64,000 nucleotides of DNA from an uncultured Porphyromonadaceae bacterium (lineage in GTDB: Bacteria > Bacteroidota > Bacteroidia > Bacteroidales > Muribaculaceae). Under the pieces are notes generated by a model. The model saw nothing but the letters and a program-made list of their open reading frames with translations. It was not told the DNA's origin and did not search any database. The DNA lies in NCBI GenBank assembly GCA_937921035.1, contig CALEUL010000060.1, positions 124,001 through 188,000 of the forward strand, in the 5' to 3' direction. Shown piece after piece: positions 8,967-17,167 of this stretch (the stretch's first letter is position 1; the number at the start of each line of letters is the position of its first letter). Position numbers and translations under genes: made by a program.

Positions 8967-9055
8967 TGAACATCGTTCCACGCTTTTTATTTATCCTAAT
9001 CTTTCTATTTGGCCAATCAGGGACGAGCGAGGCTGACATCATTAACCCCTTTTCT

Positions 9056-10162
9056 ATGAAAAAGTATTTACTTTTGCTTGTGCTCGCAATCAGCTCAGCC
9101 ACTTGCTTTGCCCAACAGCACCAACCTTCCACTGTAAGTCCTACTGCAGAACCTATTAATGAGCAGCTTGAATTATTAAATGTTCTCGGTACTGTTTATG
9201 ATAAGTTCACTTTGGAACTTAACATGTTTATTCAGTCTCGCCCGGTTTATAATGATATTTTGATTTTTCAGGAAGCGGAAGAATACAACAACCCGGTAAT
9301 AGCGATGTATATCTCTGAAATTTATTCCATGATGGATAGCTTTAAAGAATATTTAGATGAAATAGGTAAATATATTGGTGAAGGAGGTTCAATCCTTACC
9401 GAGGATAAGGTAAATGAAATCCGATATAAAGCAGATGCTGCTGTTGATGATATATGGCAAAAGTGCGAAGTCTGTGCAGCTACCTATCATGAAGTTTGTC
9501 TGCCTTTCCTCAGTGAAATAGAGAGCACTCAAAACTTGGTAAATGATTTATTGGCTCAGATAAATGAAAAAAGTCAATTAATGCAATATGCTTATTATAA
9601 TTCGGCAAACAATTACACATCAAGACTATCTGAACTCGCAAAAAAAGTTAATGAATCTATGGCAGCCAATACATTGATTGAAGATTCCGAAGGCGATAAA
9701 GGTTATAATGCACAACTGCAATCCTATCGCGACGAAATTGACAGGCTGATTCGCGGCATTGACTGCGCCGAGGCCGCAGAGAAAAAGGTATTGAATGCAA
9801 TTGACACACTTGAAACTGAATGTCCTGATGTTAAAGATAATTACTTGACTGAAATACTGTCTATAAAGGATGAACTTTACCGGTATATCAGAGCCTGGGA
9901 CGGAGATTTCTATTATATGGACTTGTATACCGATAGATATATAAATAGGATTTCCAATATAATTTCTGACATCGACAACATTCTTGCCGAGGCTCGTGCA
10001 GAACAAGGAGGCCTTACTGCCGTTGAAAAAATCGAGGTGAGCGGCAACGAAGGTGCTGTATATTACAATATAAACGGCGTGAACGTGAGCAATCCCGCCG
10101 CCGGCTCGATGCTTATCAAGGTTGACGCCAACGGCAAAACACACAAAGTTATAGTCCGTTAA
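9056..10162 (+). CDS. Secreted protein of unknown function with type IX-like C-terminal tail
   Basis: I do not recognise the main body of this 368-residue protein. The start chosen is the ATG at 9056 because it gives a clean signal peptide (MKKYLLLLVLAISSATCFA); the reading frame is open further upstream but that part has no such features. The body from about 30 to 320 is acidic, rich in Glu, Asp, Tyr and Ile, and looks largely helical or coiled coil, with no domain I can name. The end (GAVYYNINGVNVSNPAAG, then a basic-ended IVR) resembles the short sorting tails of type IX secretion cargo in this order. Its base composition is visibly more AT-rich than the neighbours, which hints at transfer. 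It is transcribed alone: own promoter, long structured leader, and a terminator just downstream. Confidence 0.75.
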   Translation: MKKYLLLLVLAISSATCFAQQHQPSTVSPTAEPINEQLELLNVLGTVYDKFTLELNMFIQSRPVYNDILIFQEAEEYNNPVIAMYISEIYSMMDSFKEYLDEIGKYIGEGGSILTEDKVNEIRYKADAAVDDIWQKCEVCAATYHEVCLPFLSEIESTQNLVNDLLAQINEKSQLMQYAYYNSANNYTSRLSELAKKVNESMAANTLIEDSEGDKGYNAQLQSYRDEIDRLIRGIDCAEAAEKKVLNAIDTLETECPDVKDNYLTEILSIKDELYRYIRAWDGDFYYMDLYTDRYINRISNIISDIDNILAEARAEQGGLTAVEKIEVSGNEGAVYYNINGVNVSNPAAGSMLIKVDANGKTHKVIVR

Positions 10163-10187
10163 GCGCTAACCGATTCCCTCATAATAG

Positions 10188-10209
10188 TTGCGGATTCAAG
10201 ATTCCGCAA
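10188..10209 (+). repeat. Small inverted repeat downstream of the secreted orphan
   Basis: TTGCGGA (10188-10194) and TCCGCAA (10203-10209) form a 7-bp stem with an 8-base loop, 19 bases before the intrinsic terminator. It may be part of a double terminator. Confidence 0.4.
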
Positions 10210-10227
10210 AACTCAAATTAACTGATT

Positions 10228-10260
10228 GTAACCTCCGGCGACCTGTCGGAGGTTACTTTT
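10228..10260 (+). terminator. Intrinsic terminator of the 9056-10162 gene
   Basis: A perfect 10-bp stem GTAACCTCCG/CGGAGGTTAC (10228-10237 and 10247-10256) is followed directly by TTTT. Confidence 0.8.
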
Positions 10261-10323
10261 GTTCTATCCGATGGCGGCGGGGACGCCGCCACACCATGAT
10301 TCTGACTACCGTCAGACATGCCA

Positions 10324-10355
10324 TTTGGATTAGAGGGGATTTTGAGGTAATTTTG
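10324..10355 (+). promoter_or_regulatory. Promoter of the EamA transporter gene
   Basis: TTTG at 10324-10327, 20 bases, TAATTTTG at 10348-10355. The expected start of transcription is only about 12-20 bases before the start codon, so the leader is very short. Confidence 0.7.
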
Positions 10356-10373
10356 CAAACAGGATTAAAAAAG

Positions 10374-11270
10374 ATGTGTTTCATGTGGATTCTGTTTGCA
10401 CTTGCCTCGGCCCTCGGGCTCGGATTCTATGACATTATGAAAAAACTGTCGGTGAGAAACAATGATGTACTCACCGTTCTGCTGCTCAACACTCTTTTCG
10501 GGGCGCTCCTTATGTCGCCGGTAATTATCGGCCACTTATACAACGGCGAGATTGGCCTTGGCGAAACGCCTCGCGGCCACGCACTTATCGTTGTCAAAGC
10601 AATAATTGTGCTGGCAGCTTGGCTCTTAGGCTATTCCGCAATAAAACATCTTCCGCTCACTATTCAGGGACCCGTGAACGCCTCGCGCCCCGTAATGGTA
10701 CTTGTTGGTGCCATGCTTATATTTGGCGAACGGCTCAACTGGATTCAATGGATCGGTATCACTCTCGGGTTTGTATCGCTTTTCCTTATTTCGCGCATAG
10801 GAGCACGCGAAGGATTCTCTTTTCAACATTCGCGCTGGCTGCTTATGGCGCTTGGTGCGGCTGTATTCGGCGCTATGAGCGCGCTCTACGACAAGTACCT
10901 GTTGCGGCAGTTCGAAGCGCTCGACATTCAGGCATGGTATTCGCTATACCAATGCTTGATAATGGGCGCCGTACTCACCATAATACGCTATGCGGCGAGA
11001 AATTCGGACACGGCAGTAAAATTTCAGTGGCGCTGGACAATTCTTTTTATCTCGGTTTTCCTTACTGCTGCCGATCTGGCTTATTTCTATGCGCTTTCTA
11101 TTGAAGGCTCGCAGATAGCTGTTGTGTCTATGATAAGGCGCGGAAGCGTGATTGTGCCGTTCCTATACGGTGTGTTTATTCTCGGCGAAAAGAATGTGCG
11201 GGCAAAGGTCGTGGATCTGTCGATACTTCTTGTGTCGTTAGGTCTGCTTGTTATCGGTTCGGCACATTGA
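10374..11270 (+). CDS. EamA-family (DMT) transporter
   Basis: The 298-residue protein has ten hydrophobic segments in two EamA halves (roughly 1-140 and 150-295), with the typical ends IFGERLNWIQWIGITLGFVSL and FILGEKNVRAKVVDLSILLVSLGL. Members export or exchange small metabolites across the inner membrane; the substrate cannot be read from sequence. I start it at the ATG at 10374 because the promoter lies just upstream; an in-frame ATG at 10383 is equally possible. The gene stands alone and converges with the pullulanase gene, with a hairpin between them. Confidence 0.85.
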   Translation: MCFMWILFALASALGLGFYDIMKKLSVRNNDVLTVLLLNTLFGALLMSPVIIGHLYNGEIGLGETPRGHALIVVKAIIVLAAWLLGYSAIKHLPLTIQGPVNASRPVMVLVGAMLIFGERLNWIQWIGITLGFVSLFLISRIGAREGFSFQHSRWLLMALGAAVFGAMSALYDKYLLRQFEALDIQAWYSLYQCLIMGAVLTIIRYAARNSDTAVKFQWRWTILFISVFLTAADLAYFYALSIEGSQIAVVSMIRRGSVIVPFLYGVFILGEKNVRAKVVDLSILLVSLGLLVIGSAH

Positions 11271-11273
11271 CAA

Positions 11274-11304
11274 GAGTGGCGCACAACCTGTGTTGGCGCC
11301 ACTC
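11274..11304. terminator. Hairpin between convergent EamA and pullulanase genes
   Basis: GAGTGGCGC (11274-11282) pairs with GCGCCACTC (11296-11304) in a perfect 9-bp stem. It sits three bases after the EamA stop and 26 bases after the pullulanase stop on the other strand, and could serve both. Confidence 0.6.
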
Positions 11305-11330
11305 CGCTTTATTCGTTTATAGCACGATGA

Positions 11331-13328
11331 TTATTCTCTTGCGAGGATGAGTGCCGATGTGGGGGCCACGGCAACTTTACCGCCGCGGGTAGTGCCCATG
11401 CCGTCGGCCTTGATTTTTCCATCCTCGGCGATGATGGTCCAGTTGCCTTTGGGTATGCGGGCCTCGTAGGTTTCACCGGAACCGTTGAACACCAACTTTA
11501 TTTCTTTCCACTTGTCGCCATTGGCATTGTTGCGGATGCTGTACGATACCACATTGGGAACGTTAACCTTATCGAACACTATATTCTTTGCGATATCCCC
11601 TGCGGTGGTCATGCGGAATGCTGGATGAGCCTTGCGCAAGGCGATTAGCTCCCGATAGTAATCGAACTGGTCGTGATTCTTGTTCTTGAGCGTCCAGTCG
11701 ATTGCGTTGACGGAGTCGGGCGACTTGAAGGAGTTATGAACGCCTTTCTTATCGCGGAACACTTCCTCACCGGCGAACATGAACGGTGCACCCTGCGAGG
11801 TGAATACAATTGTCTGAGCCAGACGGGCGGCACGCTGACGCTCGGCCTCGGTGCTGCCGGGCATGGATTTGGCAAGCTTGTCGGTAAGGTTTAGGTCATC
11901 GTGGCACGACACATAGTTTATAATCTCGGTGGGTGCGCCGGCATAGGCGAACTTGGAATTATTGCCTTTGCTGTAGTCTACCTGCGGGTGTGCTGTTGAT
12001 GCCACGATACCAATCTTTACGGTTTCTTCGTTTCCGGGTTTGCCGGTGGCGAAACCGCGGTCGGCGGCATTGGAATAATGTCCCTTGACAGCGTCGCGGA
12101 TATCATCGGAGAACACAGCGATGCCTTCCATCTTGTCCACATTCTCCTTGAGGGCGCGTTTTTCCACGGGCAGCGGAGAATCGCCGGCCGTCCAGCCCTC
12201 GCCGTAGATGATAATATCGGGGTTGATGGCCTTTAGCTCCTTGGCCACGCGGTTCATTGTCTCGGTGTCGTGGATAGCCATAAGGTCGAAGCGGAAGCCG
12301 TCGATATGATACTCCTTGGCCCAGTATTTTACCGAGTTTACAATGAAATCACTCATCATCCGGCGTTCGGAAGCCGTCTCGTTGCCGCAGCCCGAAGCAT
12401 CACTATACGATCCGTCGGGACGATGACGGTAGAAATAGCCTGGTGCCGTAAGGGAGAAATTACTCTTGTCGTTATCGGCCGTATGGTTGTACACTACATC
12501 CATAATCACACCAATACCGGCATCGTGGAGCGCTTTCACCATCTTCTTCATTTCCTTTACGCGAGTTTCGGGCACGGAGGGGTCTGTGGAATAGGAACCT
12601 TCGGGAGTATTATAGTTATACGGATCGTAGCCCCAGTTGTACTGGTTCGACGGAAGCTGGCTCTCGTCTACAGAGTTATAGTCGTACGACGGAAGAATAT
12701 GCACATGGGTAACACCAAGCTCTTTCAGGTGGTCTATGCCGGTTGCGTCGCCATTGGGGCTTTTTGTGGCAGGCTCGGTGAGGGCAAGAAACTTGCCTTT
12801 GTGCACGATGCCCGACGAAGGGTGCATACTGAAATCGCGGTGGTGCATCTCATAGATTACCGCGTCGGTAATGTTGGGAGTGGCAGGTCCCTTGTCGGAA
12901 TTCCAGCCTTCGGGATTTGTGTTGGCAAAATCGATAATTGCGGCACGGTGTCCGTTGGTACCTGCGGCCTTTGCCCAGATACCGGGCGTCTCGTCAAGCT
13001 GCTTGCCGTCTACTGTTACCGCAAAGGTATAGAACTTGCCATAGAGCTGCTGAGGAACGCTCGCACGCCATGTGCCCTGCTGCCCACGCTTCATCTGAAG
13101 CGTTTCTACCGGTGGAGTGTTGCGGTCGGTATTGTAGATACGCACCTCGGCGGCATCGGCCTTGGGCGACCACAACGTAAAGTGTGTGCCGGAAGCATCG
13201 ACCTTCAGTTCAAGGTCGTCGCCACTGTATGCGGGCCAGGATTGGTACTGTTCATCCATTGCAACCTGGGCAAAAGAAGATGCTGCCAGCAGCAGAACTG
13301 CGGGCGCTATAAAAGTTTTGAGAGTCAT
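11331..13328 (-). CDS. pulA: Type I pullulanase (GH13, secreted)
   Basis: This 665-residue protein has a signal peptide (1-20), an N-terminal carbohydrate-binding module of the CBM48 kind (about 40-115) and a GH13 catalytic barrel. The pullulanase hallmark YNWGYDPYNYNTPEGSY is present, as are the four GH13 regions: DVVYNH, GFRFDLM with the nucleophile Asp, YGEGW with the acid/base Glu, and YVSCHDDL. It cleaves alpha-1,6 branches in pullulan, glycogen or starch. A periplasmic or surface location is implied by the signal peptide; it has no lipobox. No starch SusCD genes are nearby, so it appears to act apart from a local utilisation locus. Confidence 0.92.
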   Translation of the reverse strand: MTLKTFIAPAVLLLAASSFAQVAMDEQYQSWPAYSGDDLELKVDASGTHFTLWSPKADAAEVRIYNTDRNTPPVETLQMKRGQQGTWRASVPQQLYGKFYTFAVTVDGKQLDETPGIWAKAAGTNGHRAAIIDFANTNPEGWNSDKGPATPNITDAVIYEMHHRDFSMHPSSGIVHKGKFLALTEPATKSPNGDATGIDHLKELGVTHVHILPSYDYNSVDESQLPSNQYNWGYDPYNYNTPEGSYSTDPSVPETRVKEMKKMVKALHDAGIGVIMDVVYNHTADNDKSNFSLTAPGYFYRHRPDGSYSDASGCGNETASERRMMSDFIVNSVKYWAKEYHIDGFRFDLMAIHDTETMNRVAKELKAINPDIIIYGEGWTAGDSPLPVEKRALKENVDKMEGIAVFSDDIRDAVKGHYSNAADRGFATGKPGNEETVKIGIVASTAHPQVDYSKGNNSKFAYAGAPTEIINYVSCHDDLNLTDKLAKSMPGSTEAERQRAARLAQTIVFTSQGAPFMFAGEEVFRDKKGVHNSFKSPDSVNAIDWTLKNKNHDQFDYYRELIALRKAHPAFRMTTAGDIAKNIVFDKVNVPNVVSYSIRNNANGDKWKEIKLVFNGSGETYEARIPKGNWTIIAEDGKIKADGMGTTRGGKVAVAPTSALILARE

Positions 13329-13408
13329 TGGTGTAAGTATGGTTAATCACAAATCAATATTAAATTTTGGCGAATTTGGCGCATGCCAGTGCATGCGGCA
13401 GGGAACGG

Positions 13409-13720
13409 TCAGCGGATAGCCACTTTCTGAGAATGCTTGCCTGTGCGAACCACATAGATTCCGGCCGACAGCTCTATTTCCGCACTGCTGCCGGGTTCTA
13501 CGGTAATGTGGCGCACCATTGTGCCTGTAATGGCAAAAACTGCGACATCAACACTCTCGTCTGTCGGATTATTGACAGTTACAATGGTACCCTGCACCTT
13601 AACCGAGGCGCTGCTTTCAACTGGCAGTGGTTCTGCCGGGACAGATCCGCCAAGAGCTATGCCTGTGCCTATTGCAAGGCTCAGTGCCAGAGAGAGAATA
13701 TATGCGGATATTTTTTTCAC
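13409..13720 (-). CDS. Small secreted protein made mostly of a C-terminal sorting-type domain
   Basis: The 103-residue product starts at a GTG codon and has a signal peptide (about 1-24) and a short linker. The remaining 65 or so residues (from VKVQGTIVTVNNPTDESV to a basic KVAIR end) have the look of a type IX type-A sorting domain: TVEPGSSAEIELSAGIYVVR is the usual core. There is essentially no cargo. It may be a real small surface protein, or the end of a secreted protein that lost its main domain. It lies 80 bases upstream of the pullulanase gene on the same strand. Confidence 0.6.
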   Translation of the reverse strand: MKKISAYILSLALSLAIGTGIALGGSVPAEPLPVESSASVKVQGTIVTVNNPTDESVDVAVFAITGTMVRHITVEPGSSAEIELSAGIYVVRTGKHSQKVAIR

Positions 13721-13820
13721 GGCGGTGTCTTATGTTTTTCTTTTCACAAAGATAACGATTTTTATCCGTATATACAAATTTTTTGGCAGATTATTTCTCC
13801 AATATATGTACGTTAGCGGA

Positions 13821-14774
13821 TTATTTGGACGCTGGCATCATTTGGCGCAACCAAGAGAAAATTGTTTCGTACACTTTGCGGCGCACATCGGGGCGAGACA
13901 GCACAAGATCGTGGAGGCCGTCTGGTATCGTAACGTCCGTAACGTACGGGCCAATCAGCCGTCCGGCCCGCGATATTTTCTCTACGTCAAGCACACCGTC
14001 CGATGTGCTGAATGCCTCGTCCGAATCGCCGTGCCATGCGCTTTTGCCGGAATGCATCAGCAAAACCGGCACTTTCACGGTCCCCTTGGCAGCACAGCGC
14101 TGCCCGCGGTCGATGGCTCCGATCCATCCGGCATCCACATCGGGCATTATGTCTTGCTTCCACCGCGTATCGAACTCCCATTCCCCGTTCATATTTTTTG
14201 CAAGCGAGCGATGATAGTCGATTGTGCCGCCGCTATGTACCGCAATATTGGGGAAGGCCCGGCCTATAGTGCCTATTACAGGAATGAACATGCGCTTCAG
14301 CCGTGAACGCACATTCCATGCCAGGAAAGGACTGTTTAGAATCAGAGTCTTCACCGCCGGGTCCGGCGTTGTCTCCATATACAACGTGGTGCTTAAGCCT
14401 CCCGTGGAATGTCCCACAAGCACAATCTCGGTGGCGCCGTCGGCCTTGGCGGCGTCTATGCCGGCCTGTATGTCGGGAAAATACTCGCTCATGTCGCGCA
14501 CCACGAAACGACGCTGCCCGGGCATTATCGAACGTCCGTAGCGTCGCAAGTCTACGGCATAGAAACTGAAACCATGCTCCACAAACTCCATGCCCATATC
14601 GGCCTGAAAAAAATAATCGCTGAAACCGTGTATATACACCGCAGCCCGCCGGCTGCCCATGCAGATCCTGCGCACCACCGTACAGCGCACGTGCCCGTTG
14701 CCGTCGTCGGGTTGCTTCACATATTTCATCTCAAAACCGGCAAGGATATCCGGCTGCCATTTGTCCTCACGCAT
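13821..14774 (-). CDS. Alpha/beta hydrolase (serine aminopeptidase / monoacylglycerol lipase-like)
   Basis: The 317-residue protein is a cytoplasmic alpha/beta hydrolase of the Hydrolase_4 type. The oxyanion-hole region is YIHGFSDYFFQ, the nucleophile elbow is GHSTGG with Ser123, the acid is probably in the GVLDVEKI region, and the His is in IPDGLHDLVLS. Such enzymes hydrolyse monoacylglycerols, small esters or peptides. There is no signal peptide. It is divergent from the NSS transporter gene; the 154-base gap holds a 16-base perfect palindrome overlapping its putative -7 element. Confidence 0.8.
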   Translation of the reverse strand: MREDKWQPDILAGFEMKYVKQPDDGNGHVRCTVVRRICMGSRRAAVYIHGFSDYFFQADMGMEFVEHGFSFYAVDLRRYGRSIMPGQRRFVVRDMSEYFPDIQAGIDAAKADGATEIVLVGHSTGGLSTTLYMETTPDPAVKTLILNSPFLAWNVRSRLKRMFIPVIGTIGRAFPNIAVHSGGTIDYHRSLAKNMNGEWEFDTRWKQDIMPDVDAGWIGAIDRGQRCAAKGTVKVPVLLMHSGKSAWHGDSDEAFSTSDGVLDVEKISRAGRLIGPYVTDVTIPDGLHDLVLSRPDVRRKVYETIFSWLRQMMPASK

Positions 14775-14817
14775 AACAATTCATTTATAAAGTCCCAACA
14801 AACGAGGCTCGAAAACG

Positions 14818-14833
14818 TTTGCGGGCCCGCAAA
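14818..14833. promoter_or_regulatory. Perfect 16-base palindrome in a divergent promoter region
   Basis: TTTGCGGGCCCGCAAA is its own reverse complement. On the minus strand it overlaps the end of a TAATTTTG -7 element (14837-14830) pointing at the hydrolase gene. It could be a repressor site; no regulator gene is adjacent. Confidence 0.45.
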
Positions 14834-14866
14834 ATTAATACATTTTTCATCATAAAGTCGAGAATA

Positions 14867-14898
14867 GTTGCAATTTTCAAATAAACAGGCTAATTTTG
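14867..14898 (+). promoter_or_regulatory. Promoter of the NSS transporter gene
   Basis: GTTG at 14867-14870, a 20-base spacer and TAATTTTG at 14891-14898 match the Bacteroidetes consensus with one change. The ATG follows 31 bases later. Confidence 0.65.
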
Positions 14899-14928
14899 GA
14901 GCGATTTTAAAGAAAAAGATTTCCAAGT

Positions 14929-16296
14929 ATGGAATCAAAGACACAATTTGCATCCAAAATAGGACTTGTTGCAGCTACCGTAGGTTCTGCCGTTGGCTTA
15001 GGCAATATCTGGCGCTTCCCCGCCGAAGTCCAGCAGTACGGCGGCGCCGCTTTCCTCCTTTTGTACATCGTTTGCGTGCTTATACTCGGTATTCCCGTCA
15101 TGCTCGCCGAATTCTCGCTTGGACGTGGCACGCACAACGACACAATCGGCGCATTCCACGCATTCAAACCCAGGCAGCCCTGGTGGATTGTTGGTGCTCT
15201 GGCCGTGCTTGCTCCATATCTTATCCTCTGCTACTACATGGTGGTGGAAGGTTGGACTTTCGAATATCTATACCACAGCCTTGCTGGAGGTCTGTTCGAC
15301 GGTTTCGACAACCTTGATTCAGCACAGATGCGCCAGCTGTTCGGCGAACGTATGGCCCAATACATAGAAAGCGATCTGCAGCCGCTCGCATTTGTGGCAT
15401 TTGCTATTGTAGTAAACATTCTTGTACTTGTCGGCGGAGTGCAGAAAGGTATCGAACGCATCTCCAACGTGCTCATGCCCCTGCTTTTCGTTATTCTTGC
15501 CGCACTGATGATTGTAAGTCTTACACTACCGAATTCCGCCGAAGGCGTCAGATACTTTCTCCGGCCCGACTTCTCTCTAATAACACCCGGAGTTGTAGTC
15601 AGCGCCCTGGGCCAGGCATTCTTCAGCCTCAGCTTAGGCATGGGAATCCTCATAACATACGCGTCGTACTATCCTGCCGATACCAAGCTGCCCCGCACAT
15701 CGGTCATAGTGGCTCTACTGAGCCTGCTGGTTGCAATAATGACAGGTCTTGTGATATTCCCTGCAGTAAAAAGTTTCGGTCTTGACAATGAACCGCTGCA
15801 GGGCGCGACCCTCGTTTTCATCACCCTTCCCGAGATATTCGCCCGGCTACCGCTGCCGCGCCTGTGGTCGTCGCTGTTCTTCCTGCTGCTTGCCGTTGCC
15901 TCCCTCACATCCACAGTGTCGATGGCCGAAGTGGCGATAGCGTCGCTGCAGAAGCGGTTCGGCATGTCGCGCATCAAGGCTGTGTTCACAGCAATGCTGC
16001 CATTGTTTGTCCTCAGCGCCCTCCCGTCGCTGTCGTTCGGCAGTCTTGAAAGCGTTAAGATATTCGGTTTCACGATTTTCGATTTCCTCGACAACTTCTG
16101 CACCAACATATTGCTGCTGCTTGTATCGCTTGGCCTGTGCATATATGTGGGATGGTTCGCGCCTAAAGGATTCCTGCGCAGCGAAATCACCAACGGAGGC
16201 AAGCTGAAAACGCCACTCGGCATAGCCTCGCTTTATATTATCCGCTATGTGGCCCCGCTGTTGATAGTCCTGATATTTGTATATAACCTTATCTGA
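14929..16296 (+). CDS. Neurotransmitter:sodium symporter (NSS) family transporter
   Basis: The 455-residue inner-membrane protein has eleven or twelve hydrophobic segments. Its first helix contains AATVGSAVGLGNIWRFP, the unwound substrate and sodium site of LeuT-like transporters, and the GVQKGIERISNVLMPLLF segment of helix 5 is also characteristic. These proteins import amino acids or related amines with sodium. The precise substrate cannot be assigned. The following small gene begins five bases after its stop, so they share a transcript. Confidence 0.9.
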   Translation: MESKTQFASKIGLVAATVGSAVGLGNIWRFPAEVQQYGGAAFLLLYIVCVLILGIPVMLAEFSLGRGTHNDTIGAFHAFKPRQPWWIVGALAVLAPYLILCYYMVVEGWTFEYLYHSLAGGLFDGFDNLDSAQMRQLFGERMAQYIESDLQPLAFVAFAIVVNILVLVGGVQKGIERISNVLMPLLFVILAALMIVSLTLPNSAEGVRYFLRPDFSLITPGVVVSALGQAFFSLSLGMGILITYASYYPADTKLPRTSVIVALLSLLVAIMTGLVIFPAVKSFGLDNEPLQGATLVFITLPEIFARLPLPRLWSSLFFLLLAVASLTSTVSMAEVAIASLQKRFGMSRIKAVFTAMLPLFVLSALPSLSFGSLESVKIFGFTIFDFLDNFCTNILLLLVSLGLCIYVGWFAPKGFLRSEITNGGKLKTPLGIASLYIIRYVAPLLIVLIFVYNLI

Positions 16297-16301
16297 ACCG
16301 G

Positions 16302-16565
16302 ATGAATAAAAAGACTGGCGGCAGAATAGCGGCTGCGGCGGCTGTGGTTGTGCTTGTGGCTCTTGCAGTGCTGTGGGGCATAATGATGCGCCCGTCCGGA
16401 CCAAAGACGGTTCCCTTCCCCACAGCGGAGCAAATTGCCGCCGAGGACAGCGCGATTGCAGCAGAGAAAAAAGTGAGGAAAGCGCGACGCGACAGCACGC
16501 CGCAAAAAAAGCGCCACGTGCCCAGGCAGCGCGACTTCCTCAACGAGCCGATACCGTCTGAATAA
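16302..16565 (+). CDS. Small single-pass membrane protein
   Basis: This 87-residue protein has a basic N-terminus, one hydrophobic helix (about 9-28) and a charged, Lys/Arg-rich tail ending RDFLNEPIPSE, which should lie outside the cytoplasm or on the membrane surface. I do not know a function. It starts five bases after the NSS transporter and uses the same codon style, so I believe it is expressed. A role as a small accessory of the transporter is only a guess from position. It converges with the DUF3109 gene with two bases between them. Confidence 0.6.
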   Translation: MNKKTGGRIAAAAAVVVLVALAVLWGIMMRPSGPKTVPFPTAEQIAAEDSAIAAEKKVRKARRDSTPQKKRHVPRQRDFLNEPIPSE

Positions 16566-16567
16566 AA

Positions 16568-17152
16568 TTATTTCTGTGGATATTGTTTGAGGTACTCGGT
16601 GCAGGTAAGGTCGAGTTCGTCGTACCATGCGTCGCCAAAGCGACGGCGCAGCGGCCCCTCGAGGAACTTATATGCCCTTACGCCCTTGGCACGGCCTAAA
16701 ATTTCGGCCGCCTTGCATATTTTCCAGCGATGAAGGTTCACAGCCGTAAAACCCTCGTATTCTTTCAGTCGCACGGGGTACAGGTGGCATGATACGGGTT
16801 TGAGGAACGAGCATCGGCCCTCGCGGCAGGCATTCTCGATAGCACAGCGCCAGGAACCATCCGGAGCGGTAGTAGCAAAGGCGCATAGGCCCCCCTCGAT
16901 AAGCTGCGTAACCTCATCACCCTCAATGTCGATATAGCTTACTCCGCCCTCCTCTATGGCTTTCCTTCCTGCCGGCAGGAGGTCGTCCCAGATAACGGGC
17001 AGAATCTCGCGTATACGGTCGGCTTCGCCAGGTGCAAGCGGCGCGCCGGCATCGCCGTCGAGGCAGCACTGGCCCTTGCAGGCGTCGAGGTTGCAAAGGA
17101 AAAACCGTTCCACAAGGTCAAGGCTCACAAGTGTGTTCTGTATCTCAATCAT
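16568..17152 (-). CDS. DUF3109 family cysteine-rich protein
   Basis: The 194-residue protein has the conserved cysteine clusters of DUF3109: CNLDACKGQCC near the N-terminus, CAF and WRCAIENACREGRC in the middle, then SFLKPVSCHLYPVR. The pattern suggests metal or iron-sulphur binding, as in the related YkgJ-type proteins. Its function is not established. It has no signal peptide, so it is cytoplasmic. It lies 15 bases downstream of the T9SS plug gene and may belong to the ung-plug transcript. Confidence 0.85.
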   Translation of the reverse strand: MIEIQNTLVSLDLVERFFLCNLDACKGQCCLDGDAGAPLAPGEADRIREILPVIWDDLLPAGRKAIEEGGVSYIDIEGDEVTQLIEGGLCAFATTAPDGSWRCAIENACREGRCSFLKPVSCHLYPVRLKEYEGFTAVNLHRWKICKAAEILGRAKGVRAYKFLEGPLRRRFGDAWYDELDLTCTEYLKQYPQK

Positions 17153-17167
17153 TGCTGTTATATGCTT

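Larger units (their letters stand above)
8511..9055. other. 545-base intergenic region with two divergent promoters and a structured leader
   Basis: No convincing protein gene lies here. It holds the minus-strand promoter of the regulator gene, a plus-strand promoter at 8701-8732, and a leader of about 315 bases upstream of the secreted orphan at 9056. The stretch 8590-8700 is AT-rich and I see nothing specific in it. Confidence 0.7.

Noticed and set aside
8786..9055. N-terminal extension of the secreted orphan
   Set aside because: The frame is open, but it would put the signal peptide in the interior and would run through the structured leader.
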